Shown here one piece after another: positions 1-9,092 of a stretch of DNA of 64,000 nt (positions are counted from its first letter, which is position 1; each line of letters starts with the position of its first letter). The notes under the pieces were generated by a model. It made no database searches, was not told the origin of the DNA, and worked only from the letters and a program-made list of their open reading frames with translations. The stretch lies in contig JAOABQ010000087.1 of assembly GCA_026418275.1 (NCBI GenBank), positions 62,001-126,000 of the forward strand, read 5' to 3'. Position numbers and translations under genes: made by a program. The stretch is from Clostridia bacterium. GTDB taxonomy: Bacteria; Bacillota; Clostridia; Acetivibrionales; DSM-2933.

Positions 1-792
1 GCATTTAACCTGAAGGCGGTAAATAAAGGTGAATGGAAGCTGGCTGCGCCTTTCGAAGGAGAAATAAACAGTGATACGGTGCAGCCGATGATCAATGGGG
101 CATCATCGGTTTATGCAATGAATTATATTGAGGAAAATGCGTCCGATCTTAAAAAATACGGATTGGAAAAACCCCTGTATGCTTTTGAGGTCGAAACCGC
201 GTCGGGAAAAACAAAGATCCTCATTGGTGACGAAAAGGAGAAGGGCGTTGAAGTATATGCAAAGCTCTCCAATAGCAATTCAGTCTTTACAGTGGGAGCA
301 GAAAGTGTAAATTTTCTGGATACCCCGTTAAAGCAGATCATGAACCAGCTTGTATATCTTACTAAAATAGAGGATGTATCCAACGTCTCGGTAACTATGG
401 ATGGAAAGACTGTAAATTCCTCCATCCAGTTAGACCCTAACGGGGATAAGGAGAAAGACCGGTTTGCCGTGGACGGTAAGGAAGCCAATGGGAAAAATGA
501 AAATGGTTATTTTGTTTACAGGAAGTATTTCCAATCCCTTATAAGCATTATGGTAAGCGATGTGGATGTGGATACGGAGCCTCAAGGAAAGCCGGAGATA
601 ACCATTGAATATACGCTTAAAAAAGCTCCCGGAAAAATGAAGATTGATTTCATCTCGAAAGATAGTAAATACTATTACGCAATGAGAAATGGAAAATATA
701 CAGGAATTTTAGTACTGAAGGAAGATTTTGACAAACTGGATGGCGTAAGGGATTCCTATAAAAAAATGATGGATTCCATGAATAAAAAGTAA
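1..792 (+). CDS. DUF4340 domain protein, N-terminus outside the window
   Basis: The reading frame is open from the first base, so the gene begins upstream; an internal GTG at 79 is not the real start. The visible 263 residues show the repeating pattern of DUF4340 proteins: a GEWKLAAP segment, a helix of the type that precedes IEENASDLKKYGL, then a beta-rich part with an IGD(E/K) turn and a second similar half. Family members are usually encoded with ABC-transporter permeases of the gliding-type/GldG group and are anchored outside the membrane; the expected partners would lie upstream and cannot be seen. The role is unknown beyond that association. The assignment rests on overall pattern, with no catalytic motif. 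Confidence 0.72.
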   Translation, partial: AFNLKAVNKGEWKLAAPFEGEINSDTVQPMINGASSVYAMNYIEENASDLKKYGLEKPLYAFEVETASGKTKILIGDEKEKGVEVYAKLSNSNSVFTVGAESVNFLDTPLKQIMNQLVYLTKIEDVSNVSVTMDGKTVNSSIQLDPNGDKEKDRFAVDGKEANGKNENGYFVYRKYFQSLISIMVSDVDVDTEPQGKPEITIEYTLKKAPGKMKIDFISKDSKYYYAMRNGKYTGILVLKEDFDKLDGVRDSYKKMMDSMNKK

Positions 793-825
793 TTGGGGCT
801 ATCCATATTCAAGGTATGATCAAAC

Positions 826-881
826 AACCTCCGACATAGAATGTTAGTAAATATACTACAGTCGGGGGTTGTATTTATTTT
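826..881 (+). terminator. Hairpin after the DUF4340 gene, possibly a terminator or a site covering the next gene's ribosome binding site
   Basis: The arms AACCTCCGAC (826-835) and GTCGGGGGTT (861-870) pair over ten positions with one G-U. An inner stem TAGTA/TACTA lies in the loop, and a T-rich stretch follows. The right arm holds the only good ribosome binding site for the TTG start at 880, so the hairpin could end the upstream message, hide the start of the next gene, or both. Confidence 0.5.
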
Positions 882-1950
882 GCAGAGCGATATCAGAAAT
901 ATCATTAAAGTAGCATGTATCTATATAACAACGGTGATTGGAGCAGGATTTGCATCCGGACAGGAAATCCTCAAGTTTTTTTCCACGTATAATCAAGGTG
1001 GTTTTTATGGAATTATTATGGCAGGAGTACTCTTTGCGTTTATTGGCGGAACTGTTTTAGACCGGGTTTACCGGGAAAGGATTTTAAATTATGATGAGTT
1101 TCTCTATCCTGCAGTTGGATATTTTCTAGGGCGTATTATGGAAGTGATTGTAATTCTCTTTATGTTTTGTGTTTTTTCCATTATGATTGCTGGGGCTGGA
1201 AATATTTTAATGGAAACACTGGGGATTCCTTTTGAAGTAGGAGTTATCATTATGTCCTTCATATGTATGATACTTATTCTGACAGATGTAAAAGGAATTG
1301 TAACACTAAGTACCATTGTTACACCCATCCTGATTACAGGGATCATTACCATTGGATTCTACATCATTGCCTGCAAGGATACATCAGTATTTAATACATA
1401 CGGCTATTTCAATAAGTTAACCCAAAATTGGCTATCTTCTACTCTAATTTATGTTAGCTACAACAGTATCATGGCCATTGTTGTGATGACCAGCCTATAT
1501 CCCTATTTAAAAAGCAGGAAGGTTGGAATTATCGGGGGAATCGCAGGCGGTTTTGCAATTGGAATTATTGCCTTTATCTTAAACATTGCAATTACGCTGT
1601 TTTATCCCGAAGTGCTGGGAGATGAACTGCCGGTGCTTAATATTGTAGAGCGGTACAGCGATGTACTAAAAGTTATCTATGCCTTTATTTTGTGGCTTGC
1701 CATGTTTGTTTCGGCGGTAACCTCCGGGTATTTTTTTGCCGACCGGATGAAAAACAAAGTCAGGTTGAATGTTAAAGTGATAACGATTGCCAGCTGCTTA
1801 TTGGTGATACCTTTATCCAGATTTGGTTTTTCCAATCTCATCGTAAAAATATATCCGGTGTTTGGGTATGCGGGGCTTTTTATGGTATTTATTCTTTTGC
1901 TGCAAGGTATCAATGCGATCCCTGTGTGGAAGGTAAGCAAAGCAAAATAG
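880..1950 (+). CDS. YkvI-family integral membrane transporter
   Basis: A 356-residue polytopic membrane protein with about ten hydrophobic segments. The N-terminal GAGFASGQEI motif in the first helix is characteristic of the YkvI family within the APC/LeuT-fold superfamily; the broken first helix of that fold binds substrate and ion. The substrate is not known for the family. An ATG at 841 is in frame, but it lies inside the preceding hairpin and would add residues the family does not have. The TTG at 880 sits 11 bases after a GGGGG run and gives the usual short N-terminus, so I chose it. The gene appears to be transcribed alone or with the next gene. Confidence 0.8.
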   Translation: MQSDIRNIIKVACIYITTVIGAGFASGQEILKFFSTYNQGGFYGIIMAGVLFAFIGGTVLDRVYRERILNYDEFLYPAVGYFLGRIMEVIVILFMFCVFSIMIAGAGNILMETLGIPFEVGVIIMSFICMILILTDVKGIVTLSTIVTPILITGIITIGFYIIACKDTSVFNTYGYFNKLTQNWLSSTLIYVSYNSIMAIVVMTSLYPYLKSRKVGIIGGIAGGFAIGIIAFILNIAITLFYPEVLGDELPVLNIVERYSDVLKVIYAFILWLAMFVSAVTSGYFFADRMKNKVRLNVKVITIASCLLVIPLSRFGFSNLIVKIYPVFGYAGLFMVFILLLQGINAIPVWKVSKAK

Positions 1951-2051
1951 AATGTGTATATTCAAATTTCCCAGGTGTAAATATTGCTTTTGTATGATAA
2001 AATTAAAAATGTCAAAAAGAAGATATATAACGCACTAAATATCTCATATTA

Positions 2052-2095
2052 TGCCAAGCAGGCATCCGATGCTTTTGGGGATGCCTTAAGAAGGC
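2052..2095. other. Inverted repeat in the gap before the DUF5711 gene
   Basis: AGGCATCC (2060-2067) and GGATGCCT (2079-2086) form a perfect 8-bp stem, with TGCC/GGCA pairs able to extend it outward across an internal loop. No T-run follows, so it is not a classical terminator. It may be a leader structure or a binding site. The rest of the 206-base gap shows nothing I recognise. Confidence 0.35.
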
Positions 2096-2156
2096 AGAGG
2101 GGTAATAGATTTTTTGTGTTGTATAGTATACTAAAGATAAACTTGGGGTGTTTTGA

Positions 2157-3338
2157 GTGGCTCGATCTAAAGTAAATTCAAGCTCTGACAAAAAAAATAA
2201 ACTATTGAGCATTGCACTATGCATCATTCTGTTTTTGGCAGTTTTGGGAGTGGCTTTTTTTGTATACCTTAAAAGTCAAAATATCAATATCCATGATGTA
2301 AGCTTAAAAGAGTTAGTGCAGCATGTTTTTTCAGAGAATAAAAGCGGGACAAGTACCGAGAAAGTTGTTGAGATACCTTTTGATGCGGGCGAACATCCTG
2401 TCTTTACAATACTGAATGGGGATATTGTAAAATGCAATAAAGACAGCATCCGGGGCCTTGACAAAAGTGGACAGGAAAAATGGGTAGTGCCTATTTTCGC
2501 AAACAAACCTATTGTGAAAGAGGCCGGTGCATACCTGGTTGTCGCAGATATGGGCGGAAGAGATATTGCGGTACTTAAGGGGAAAGAGAAAAGGTGGAAC
2601 AAAAAAGTTGAAAATAACATTATAAATGTTGATGTTAATAAAAACGGCTATGTTAGTGTTGTACAGGAGGAAAAGGGGTCAAAGGGTGCGGTAACTGTTT
2701 ACGACCCTGCGGGGAATGAAGTTTTTATCAGAGGCAAGGCAGAAAACTATATTTTAAGTGCCTTGGTGTCTTCCGATAGGCAGGTATTGATTAATTGCAT
2801 TGATGCTTCCGGAATTACCATCAATACCAATTTCGAATTTACCGATATTTTTGGTAAACCCTTTGCCAACATTCAAAAGGAAAATATGATTTATCCTTCT
2901 ATTTGGTATATGGGGGAAGGCTTCTTTGCAGTCAACGACACGTCCATTTCCTATTTTGACAAGGATAGAAATGAAAAATGGAAGAAGGAGCACAAGGAAA
3001 TTTATACATCCACCACTGTTTTAGATAAATATGCTGTGATTGCAGTCAAAGATCAGGAGAAAAAAGGCCTTTTCAAAAGCAAGACAAAAGTAATTGTGTA
3101 TACGGCGGATGGAGAAGAGAAGGCAAGCCAATGGGTGGATGAACCGGTGAAGAACATGTATGCATATGATGATCTGATTGCAGTCAATACCGGTAGAGAA
3201 GCTGTATTTATGAGTTCCAAGGGTTCGATGAAAGGAAAATACACTAGTAAATCGGATATAACCGATGTCAGGCTTCTTAACAAAAGTGAGGCATTGATTG
3301 TCACAAGAAGCAGTATTCTCGTTGTGCCGGTCAGTTAA
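2157..3338 (+). CDS. DUF5711-type membrane-anchored beta-propeller protein
   Basis: 393 residues starting at GTG, six bases after GGGGTG. The first ~20 residues are polar and positive, residues ~20-41 are one membrane helix, and the rest is outside the membrane. The outer part is made of repeated short beta units (for example GLDKSGQEKW, YFDKDRNEKW, VYTADGEEK) of the kind that form a PQQ-like or YncE-like propeller. This matches the DUF5711 family, whose function is unknown. CvpA follows after about 180 bases with a strong binding site of its own, so the two may or may not share a transcript. A structural role at the cell surface is plausible but not shown. Confidence 0.65.
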   Translation: MARSKVNSSSDKKNKLLSIALCIILFLAVLGVAFFVYLKSQNINIHDVSLKELVQHVFSENKSGTSTEKVVEIPFDAGEHPVFTILNGDIVKCNKDSIRGLDKSGQEKWVVPIFANKPIVKEAGAYLVVADMGGRDIAVLKGKEKRWNKKVENNIINVDVNKNGYVSVVQEEKGSKGAVTVYDPAGNEVFIRGKAENYILSALVSSDRQVLINCIDASGITINTNFEFTDIFGKPFANIQKENMIYPSIWYMGEGFFAVNDTSISYFDKDRNEKWKKEHKEIYTSTTVLDKYAVIAVKDQEKKGLFKSKTKVIVYTADGEEKASQWVDEPVKNMYAYDDLIAVNTGREAVFMSSKGSMKGKYTSKSDITDVRLLNKSEALIVTRSSILVVPVS

Positions 3339-3521
3339 CGAAGGTGCGTATTTTTGGTGAAGAATATCCTGCATGCCTCTATAGACAGTGAAATGCAAAC
3401 AGAGTAAATTGGAGAGATGAAATATCCGGGTTTAAAAACAAGTATGCTTCTTTGATAGTACATTGTTACCAAATTGATTGAAAATTTTTGGACCAAAATT
3501 TAATCTCAAGGGGGTGAGATA

Positions 3522-4190
3522 ATGAACTGGACAGATTTGCTGGTGATAGGCATCATCGGTGGTTTTGCCATACTGGGGTTTGTAAACGGATTTTTATTAT
3601 CGGCTTTTAGGATTGTTTCTTTCTTTATCGCTGCTATTTTAGCAGTAAAACTTTATCCGCTGGTATCCAATGTTTTGCTGGAAACGCCGCTGTTTACCAA
3701 CATAAAAGAAGCCATAGTGAAAGGCCTGCAGGGACCGGAGTCGGCTGAAATCGGAAATAAAGGTGCCGCGGCAGCGGTGGATACTTTAAATGTTCCAGGC
3801 TTCCTAAAGCCCATGCTGACCGAGGAAGTGCAAAAACAAATGAATAACGGCAAAACACAAATATTGGAAGTTGTAAGCGCGGAACTGGCAAAAGTCGTTA
3901 TTGCGATCATTGGTGTGGTAGTGTTATACATATTAATCCGGGTTGGGCTTATCTTTGTAAGATTCCTCTTAAAAAGCATATCCGAGCTTCCTGTGTTCAA
4001 ACAGGTAAATAAGGTTGGGGGAGTGGGTTTTGGTGCATTAGAAGGGCTTTTTTCGGTGTATATTGTATTTGCCTTTTTAATGCTCTTTAATTCAGTGCCT
4101 GCTTTTAAAGGATTCTTTACAGCGGTGGACTCTTCACTTTTGGCAAAATACTTCTATGAGAATAACTTTATTGTAAATTGGATGTTTTAA
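3522..4190 (+). CDS. CvpA family membrane protein
   Basis: 222 residues with the CvpA layout. The first membrane helix begins right at the N-terminus (MNWTDLLVIGIIGGF), a GFxNGF turn leads into a second helix, a soluble stretch of about 65 residues follows, then two more helices near residues 125-150 and 170-195. The start is well supported by GGGGGTGA five bases upstream. In Enterobacteria CvpA is needed for colicin V production and affects purine metabolism and envelope integrity. In Clostridia the role is undefined, and no colicin or purine genes are adjacent. Confidence 0.8.
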   Translation: MNWTDLLVIGIIGGFAILGFVNGFLLSAFRIVSFFIAAILAVKLYPLVSNVLLETPLFTNIKEAIVKGLQGPESAEIGNKGAAAAVDTLNVPGFLKPMLTEEVQKQMNNGKTQILEVVSAELAKVVIAIIGVVVLYILIRVGLIFVRFLLKSISELPVFKQVNKVGGVGFGALEGLFSVYIVFAFLMLFNSVPAFKGFFTAVDSSLLAKYFYENNFIVNWMF

Positions 4191-4289
4191 GGAGTCTAAA
4201 AAGGGTATATAGTGGGTGCATCAAATAGATGGAAGAATTACTTCACCGGATAAATTTGTACCCAACACAAAAAGAAAGGATGGACAGGA

Positions 4290-4595
4290 TTGATTACACA
4301 TATTGTATTTTTTAAATTGAAAGACCGAAGCAAAGAAAGTATTGAGAAGGCCTATGATGTTTTAAACAGCCTGCAGGGTAAAATTCCTGAACTCCTATCC
4401 CTGGAAATCGGAATGGATCTTCTGCATACAGAACGCTCGTATGATCTGGCGCTCACTGCAAAATTCAATTCATTGGAGGATTTGCAAGCTTACCAGGTAC
4501 ACCCCGTACATGTTGAAGTTGCAAACTATATTGCCTCTGTTAGAGAATCGGTTGTAGCAGTGGATTATGAAACCGTTTATAAGGAGATAGTATAA
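4290..4595 (+). CDS. Dabb (stress-responsive alpha/beta barrel) domain protein
   Basis: 101 residues that are one Dabb domain: ITHIVFFKLKD at the start, a helix with GKIPELLSLEIGMDL, the YDLALTAKFNSLEDLQAYQVHPVH segment, and a C-terminal helix ending in the VDYE strand. These domains dimerise as ferredoxin-like barrels and bind small ligands or act as small enzymes. Bacterial members are mostly uncharacterised. TTG is the start; AAAGGA lies nine bases upstream. No partner gene is evident, since ilvD downstream is separated by a hairpin. Confidence 0.85.
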   Translation: MITHIVFFKLKDRSKESIEKAYDVLNSLQGKIPELLSLEIGMDLLHTERSYDLALTAKFNSLEDLQAYQVHPVHVEVANYIASVRESVVAVDYETVYKEIV

Positions 4596-4655
4596 ATTTT
4601 TCGATCAAAATACTGGACATTTATACTGGAAAAGTAGTAAAATAACTTTAAAATA

Positions 4656-4679
4656 AATAGCCGGGAAAACCCGGCTATT
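4656..4679. terminator. Hairpin between the Dabb gene and ilvD
   Basis: AATAGCCGGG and CCCGGCTATT form a perfect 10-bp stem closed by an AAAA loop. The T-run after it on the plus strand is short (TTCTTG), while the minus strand has a better T-rich tail, so its direction of action is uncertain. Confidence 0.6.
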
Positions 4680-4680
4680 C

Positions 4681-4710
4681 TTGTAGGCAAAACATGTTTA
4701 TTGTATACAA
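4681..4710 (+). promoter_or_regulatory. Possible ilvD promoter with adjacent palindromes
   Basis: TTGTAG (4681-4686) and TATACA (4704-4709) are spaced by 17 bases and match the sigma-A boxes only moderately. The -10 box is part of a perfect palindrome, TTGTATACAA (4701-4710), and AACATGTT (4691-4698) just before it is also palindromic. A repressor site overlapping the promoter is possible. No T-box leader is present. Confidence 0.3.
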
Positions 4711-4746
4711 TGATATAAATGTATTTTAGAAAGAGAGGATATGAAT

Positions 4747-6414
4747 ATGAGAAGTGATATTGTAAAAAAGGGTGTTGAAAGGGCACCGCACAGGTCTTTG
4801 TTTAAGGCAATGGGCTATACGGATGAGGAAATCAAAAGACCTTTGATCGGCGTTGTAAACTCTAAAAATGAAATTGTTCCCGGCCATATTCACCTAAATA
4901 CCATTACCGAGGCGGTGAAGGCGGGAATACGGATGGCTGGAGGAACTCCTGTTGAGTTTGGTGCTATTGGGGTTTGTGACGGTATTGCCATGGGGCATAT
5001 GGGCATGAAGTATTCACTCGCAACCCGTGAATTGATTGCGGATTCCTGTGAGGCCATGGGGCTTGCGCACAGCTTTGACGGAATGGTATTTATACCAAAC
5101 TGTGACAAAATTGTACCCGGAATGCTGATGGCGGCCGCAAGAATCAACGTCCCTTCCATATTTATCAGTGGAGGACCCATGCTTTCCTTAAAAAGGAACG
5201 GGAGATATTTGGATTTGAATAGTGTTTTTGAAGCGGTAGGAGCCTTTAAGGCGGGCAAAATGACAGAGGAAGAAGTGTGTGATTATGAGGATCATGCTTG
5301 TCCCGGTTGTGGGTCTTGTTCAGGCATGTTTACAGCCAACTCCATGAACTGTTTGACAGAAGTGCTGGGACTTGGGCTTCCCGGAAACGGTACGGTACCT
5401 GCTGTGTATGCTGAAAGAATCCGGCTTGCAAAAATGGCGGGTATGAAAGTGATGGAATTGGTCGAAAAGGATATAAAGCCTTCAGATATATTAAACTCAA
5501 GAACCTTTGAAAATGCTCTTGCAATGGATATGGCGCTGGGATGCTCCACCAATTCGATCCTGCATCTCCCTGCAATCGCCAATGAAGCAGGGGTAGAGAT
5601 CAATTTGGACATTGTCAATGAAATCAGCAACAAGGTTCCGAACCTTTGCAAGCTGGCCCCAGCGGGAGACCACCACGTACAGGACTTATATGCTGCCGGG
5701 GGTGTACAAGCAGTCATGAAGGAACTGTCTAAGAAAGGACTTCTGCACCTTGATTTGATTACGGTTACAGGAAAGACAGTAGGGGAAAACATTGAAAACG
5801 CAAAGGTGCTGGACAAAGAGGTTATTAGAGATATTGACAATCCGTACAGCCCGACAGGTGGGATTGCGGTACTCCGCGGCAATATTGCACCGGATGGTGC
5901 TGTGGTTAAAAGGGCTGCCGTCGCGCCTGAAATGCTTGTTCATAAGGGGCCGGCAAGAGTATTCGACTCCGAAGATGCTGCCATTGAAGCCATTTACAAC
6001 GGAAAGATTGTTAAGGGTGATGTTGTCATTATCCGCTATGAAGGGCCGAAGGGCGGACCTGGAATGAGAGAAATGCTCGGGCCTACTTCTGCCATTGCAG
6101 GAATGGGATTGGATAAGGACGTTGCACTGATTACCGATGGACGTTTTTCAGGTGCAACAAGGGGGGCATCCATCGGGCATGCGTCACCTGAAGCGATGGA
6201 GGGCGGACCGATTGCCGCTGTCAGAGAAGGTGATATCGTCAGTATAGATATTCCCAACGGAAAACTGGATGTGGATGTAACGGCAGAAGAATTGAAGAAT
6301 AGACTCACGGAATGGAAGGCACCTTCTCCCAAGATTACAAAAGGATATCTTGGAAGGTATGCCAAATTGGTATCTTCTGCAAGTACCGGAGCAGTGCTCA
6401 ATAAGAACAGTTAA
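4747..6414 (+). CDS. ilvD: Dihydroxy-acid dehydratase
   Basis: 555 residues. The enzyme converts 2,3-dihydroxy-3-methylbutanoate and its ethyl homologue to the 2-oxo acids that become valine and isoleucine, using an iron-sulfur cluster and magnesium. The family motifs are present: [12 protein letters not shown] at the start, cluster cysteines in FIPNCDK and in [18 protein letters not shown], and the C-terminal GRFSGATRG and GHASPEA motifs. Two ATGs compete. The first (4741) is only two bases from AGAGAGG, while the second (4747) is eight bases away and gives the usual MRSD start, so I use the second. ilvB follows after 74 bases, which fits one pathway unit. Confidence 0.95.
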   Translation: MRSDIVKKGVERAPHRSLFKAMGYTDEEIKRPLIGVVNSKNEIVPGHIHLNTITEAVKAGIRMAGGTPVEFGAIGVCDGIAMGHMGMKYSLATRELIADSCEAMGLAHSFDGMVFIPNCDKIVPGMLMAAARINVPSIFISGGPMLSLKRNGRYLDLNSVFEAVGAFKAGKMTEEEVCDYEDHACPGCGSCSGMFTANSMNCLTEVLGLGLPGNGTVPAVYAERIRLAKMAGMKVMELVEKDIKPSDILNSRTFENALAMDMALGCSTNSILHLPAIANEAGVEINLDIVNEISNKVPNLCKLAPAGDHHVQDLYAAGGVQAVMKELSKKGLLHLDLITVTGKTVGENIENAKVLDKEVIRDIDNPYSPTGGIAVLRGNIAPDGAVVKRAAVAPEMLVHKGPARVFDSEDAAIEAIYNGKIVKGDVVIIRYEGPKGGPGMREMLGPTSAIAGMGLDKDVALITDGRFSGATRGASIGHASPEAMEGGPIAAVREGDIVSIDIPNGKLDVDVTAEELKNRLTEWKAPSPKITKGYLGRYAKLVSSASTGAVLNKNS

Positions 6415-6488
6415 GTAAGAAACGTTTTGATTTGGTGCGGATGGGCCGGGAAGGAACTTCTTGGCTGATCCTTATTTAGGAGGATTTT

Positions 6489-8156
6489 ATGAAATTAACA
6501 GGTGCGGAAATATTAATTGAATGTCTGAAAGAGCAAGGTGTGGATACTGTTTTCGGATTCCCAGGGGGAGCTGTACTATATATATATGATGCACTTTACA
6601 AAGCGAAGGATGATATAAAACATGTACTGACATCTCATGAACAAGGAGCGTCCCATGCGGCTGACGGTTATGCAAGGGCTACGGGTAAAGTAGGCGTTTG
6701 CATTGCAACTTCAGGCCCTGGAGCAACAAACCTTGTTACAGGAATTGCAACGGCATATATGGATTCGGTTCCTATGGTGGCCATCACCGGACAGGTTCCT
6801 ACATCCTTGTTGGGAAAAGATTCGTTCCAGGAAGTAGATATTACCGGAATTACAATGCCTGTTACAAAGCACAATTATATTGTGAAGGATGTAACCAAGC
6901 TTGCGGATGTAATACGTGAAGCCTTTTTAATTGCCCAGGAAGGAAGGCCGGGACCGGTTCTGGTGGACATCTGCAAGGATGTAACCGCTGCCCTCGCGGA
7001 CTTTGAGCATAAGTCTTTGAAAAAACCCCACAGCATACCGTTGGGGGTTAGCGAAAGTGAAATTGAAGAAGCGGCGGAGGTTATCAACAATGCCAAAAGG
7101 CCGGTCATATTGTCAGGCGGCGGAGTGTCTATTGCCGGGGCTAATGAAGAAGTATTAGAACTTGCAAACAAGGCCAAGATTCCTGTGACCACTACCCTGA
7201 TGGGAATGGGATCATTTCCGGGAACCCATGATTTGTTTATGGGAATGATCGGTATGCATGGCCATAAAGCAACCAACCTGGCTGTATCGGATGCCGATCT
7301 CTTTATAGCCATCGGAGCCAGATTTAGCGACAGGGTCATCAGCAACGTTAAAAAATTTGCACCCGATGCTAAAATTATGCATATTGACATTGATGCAGCA
7401 GAAATTGGGAAGAATATCTTGGTACATTACCCCTTAGTGGGCAATATAAAAAAGATTTTGAAGCATATCAACGCGAAAGTAGATAAAAGGAAGAGCGGCG
7501 AGTGGAACAAGAAGGTTGACGAGTGGAAAACGCTGTATCCTTTAAAATATCCTCAGGATGGGGTTTTACGGCCTCATTATGTCATTGAAAGAATTTATGA
7601 ACTGACAAAAGGGGATGCAGTGATTACGACCGAAGTAGGCCAGCACCAGATGTGGGCTGCCCAATTTTACAAGTATTCCACGCCCAGACAGTTTATTTCA
7701 TCCGGTGGACTCGGCACCATGGGATTTGGATTGGGTGCCTGTATCGGAGCCCAATTAGGTAGGCCGGATAAGAAAGTAATCAATATCGCCGGGGACGGAA
7801 GTTTTAGAATGAATCTGACCGAACTGGCTACGGCTGTAGAGTATAAACTTCCTGTAATCATAGCGCTGATGAACAATCATGTGCTTGGAATGGTACGGCA
7901 GTGGCAGGAACTTTTCTACGATGGAAGGTATTCATCCACAACCATAGACAGGTCAACCAATTTTGTAGCATTGGCAGAAGCTTTTGGAGCTGTTGGAATT
8001 CAGGTAACAAAACCCGAAGAGGTGGATGCGGCAGTACTAAAGGCATTAGAGTCTAAAGACCGGCCGGTGGTGATCAATTTTGAAATTGACAGAGATGACA
8101 AGGTATTTCCGATGGTCCCCCCTGGAGCTGCCATTAATGAACTCATTGAGGAGTGA
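6489..8156 (+). CDS. ilvB: Acetolactate synthase large subunit
   Basis: 555 residues with three domains. The N-terminal pyrimidine-binding domain has the catalytic Glu51 (SHEQGASHAADGYARATG region), the middle domain is FAD-binding-like, and the C-terminal domain has the thiamine diphosphate motif starting at GDGSFRMN and ending at NNHVLGM. It condenses pyruvate to acetolactate, or pyruvate with 2-oxobutyrate, the first step of valine, leucine and isoleucine synthesis. A perfect AGGAGG precedes the ATG. No regulatory subunit gene (ilvN) lies next to it, so that subunit is either elsewhere or absent. The QEVDITGIT region and length fit the anabolic rather than the shorter catabolic AlsS type, but this is not decisive. 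Confidence 0.93.
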   Translation: MKLTGAEILIECLKEQGVDTVFGFPGGAVLYIYDALYKAKDDIKHVLTSHEQGASHAADGYARATGKVGVCIATSGPGATNLVTGIATAYMDSVPMVAITGQVPTSLLGKDSFQEVDITGITMPVTKHNYIVKDVTKLADVIREAFLIAQEGRPGPVLVDICKDVTAALADFEHKSLKKPHSIPLGVSESEIEEAAEVINNAKRPVILSGGGVSIAGANEEVLELANKAKIPVTTTLMGMGSFPGTHDLFMGMIGMHGHKATNLAVSDADLFIAIGARFSDRVISNVKKFAPDAKIMHIDIDAAEIGKNILVHYPLVGNIKKILKHINAKVDKRKSGEWNKKVDEWKTLYPLKYPQDGVLRPHYVIERIYELTKGDAVITTEVGQHQMWAAQFYKYSTPRQFISSGGLGTMGFGLGACIGAQLGRPDKKVINIAGDGSFRMNLTELATAVEYKLPVIIALMNNHVLGMVRQWQELFYDGRYSSTTIDRSTNFVALAEAFGAVGIQVTKPEEVDAAVLKALESKDRPVVINFEIDRDDKVFPMVPPGAAINELIEE

Positions 8157-8170
8157 TAAAAGATAGTCCT

Positions 8171-8203
8171 GGCTGTATAAGGATAAAAAAAGCTTATACA
8201 GCC
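8171..8203 (+). terminator. Hairpin after ilvB
   Basis: GGCTGTATAAG and CTTATACAGCC form a perfect 11-bp stem with an A-rich loop. There is no T-run after it, so termination is likely but not certain. Confidence 0.5.
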
Positions 8204-8259
8204 GGAATTATCCTATGAATGGGATTAACCAGGAAATGAGAACCAATAAAAATAATTTC

Positions 8260-8288
8260 TTGACTTTGTATAAAAAATATGTTAGATT
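8260..8288 (+). promoter_or_regulatory. Promoter upstream of rpmG
   Basis: TTGACT (8260-8265), a 17-base spacer and TAGATT (8283-8288), with a TGT extended -10 element directly before the -10 box. It would start a message with a leader of about 85 bases before rpmG. Confidence 0.6.
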
Positions 8289-8379
8289 AAATATTGCTTC
8301 GCAAAGTAGTTCTTTTTTTTTATGTCTAAAATAAAACTTTAAATATATTGGTATTTATCGTTAGCTGGAGGTGCTAAAA

Positions 8380-8529
8380 ATGAGAGTTAAAATAACGTTG
8401 GCATGTACAGAATGCAAACAGAGGAATTACAACTCAATGAAAAACAAGAAAAATGATCCGGACAGAATCGAAATGAACAAGTTCTGCAAATTTTGCCGCA
8501 AACACACAGCACATAAAGAAACAAAATAA
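8380..8529 (+). CDS. rpmG: 50S ribosomal protein L33
   Basis: 49 residues, [18 protein letters not shown] at the start and [13 protein letters not shown] at the end. It is the zinc-ribbon (C+) form, with two CxxC pairs (CTEC and CKFC). L33 sits near the ribosomal E site. The start has GGAGGTG six bases upstream. It stands in the conserved order rpmG-secE-nusG-rplK-rplA. The tRNA-Trp gene often found between rpmG and secE in Firmicutes is not here. Confidence 0.95.
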   Translation: MRVKITLACTECKQRNYNSMKNKKNDPDRIEMNKFCKFCRKHTAHKETK

Positions 8530-8652
8530 TCTTTTGCCTATGCAGTTCTAGTCATAGGACTTGATTTTGGCAGGAGAAGACATACGAAAGAGAAATGATT
8601 TGTTTGTACTTAAGGAATTTATACACAGGCATTGGCAATAATAAAAACGAGG

Positions 8653-8738
8653 ATTAAGGGAAATCGAGGGGCATATTCGTACAAGCTTAAAACACTTTTT
8701 CAATACGGAGTATGTGTTTCCTTTAATTTAAATGCCCC
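8653..8738 (+). other. Interleaved inverted repeats in the secE leader
   Basis: Two complementary pairs are interleaved: ATTAAGGGAAA (8653-8663) with TTTCCTTTAAT (8717-8727), and GGGGCAT (8668-8674) with ATGCCCC (8732-8738). Both cannot form as simple nested stems, so the RNA would be a pseudoknot or would switch between two forms. The rest of the rpmG-secE gap holds nothing else I recognise. Confidence 0.35.
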
Positions 8739-8786
8739 CGGACCAAAATTTTCGGATTAAATACAGAAAAACGGAGTGTATAGGTT

Positions 8787-9056
8787 ATGGCGGATGAGGT
8801 AAAGGATTTAAAAGAGGTAAAGGAACCTAAAAAGGAAATTAAAAAGGAATCAAAACCAAAAAACTTACAGAAAAATTTTGCGAAGTTCTTTAAGGAAGTC
8901 AAAGCGGAACTGAAAAAGGTTATTTGGCCCACCATGACTCAATTAAGGAATAATACTTTAACAGTACTTCTGTTTTGTGTAATTATTGGTTTCATTATTT
9001 GGGCCGTTGATATCGGGCTGAATGAAGTTATAGTGAGATTCCTTAAAAAGCAATAA
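8787..9056 (+). CDS. secE: Preprotein translocase subunit SecE
   Basis: 89 residues. The C-terminal half is the conserved single-helix SecE core: KEVKAELKKVIWPT, an amphipathic helix lying on the membrane, then a transmembrane helix at about residues 58-80. The N-terminal 35 residues are almost all Lys, Glu and Asp and are low-complexity. SecE clamps SecY in the SecYEG channel. Its position before nusG is the normal one. A GGAG about eleven bases upstream supports the start. Confidence 0.93.
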   Translation: MADEVKDLKEVKEPKKEIKKESKPKNLQKNFAKFFKEVKAELKKVIWPTMTQLRNNTLTVLLFCVIIGFIIWAVDIGLNEVIVRFLKKQ

Positions 9057-9092
9057 TTCTTAACAAAGCAATAAAGGAGGCCATAGGGCTTA

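Noticed and set aside
1984..2175. 63-residue frame overlapping the DUF5711 start
   Set aside because: No ribosome binding site, overlaps the real gene's start in another frame, and runs through the inverted repeat at 2060-2086.
4596..4740. T-box leader ahead of ilvD
   Set aside because: No T-box core motif and too little space for the stem I and antiterminator arrangement.
8530..8786. tRNA-Trp between rpmG and secE
   Set aside because: Often present there in Firmicutes, but no tRNA arms or CCA-flanked acceptor can be drawn; the pairing present is of another kind.
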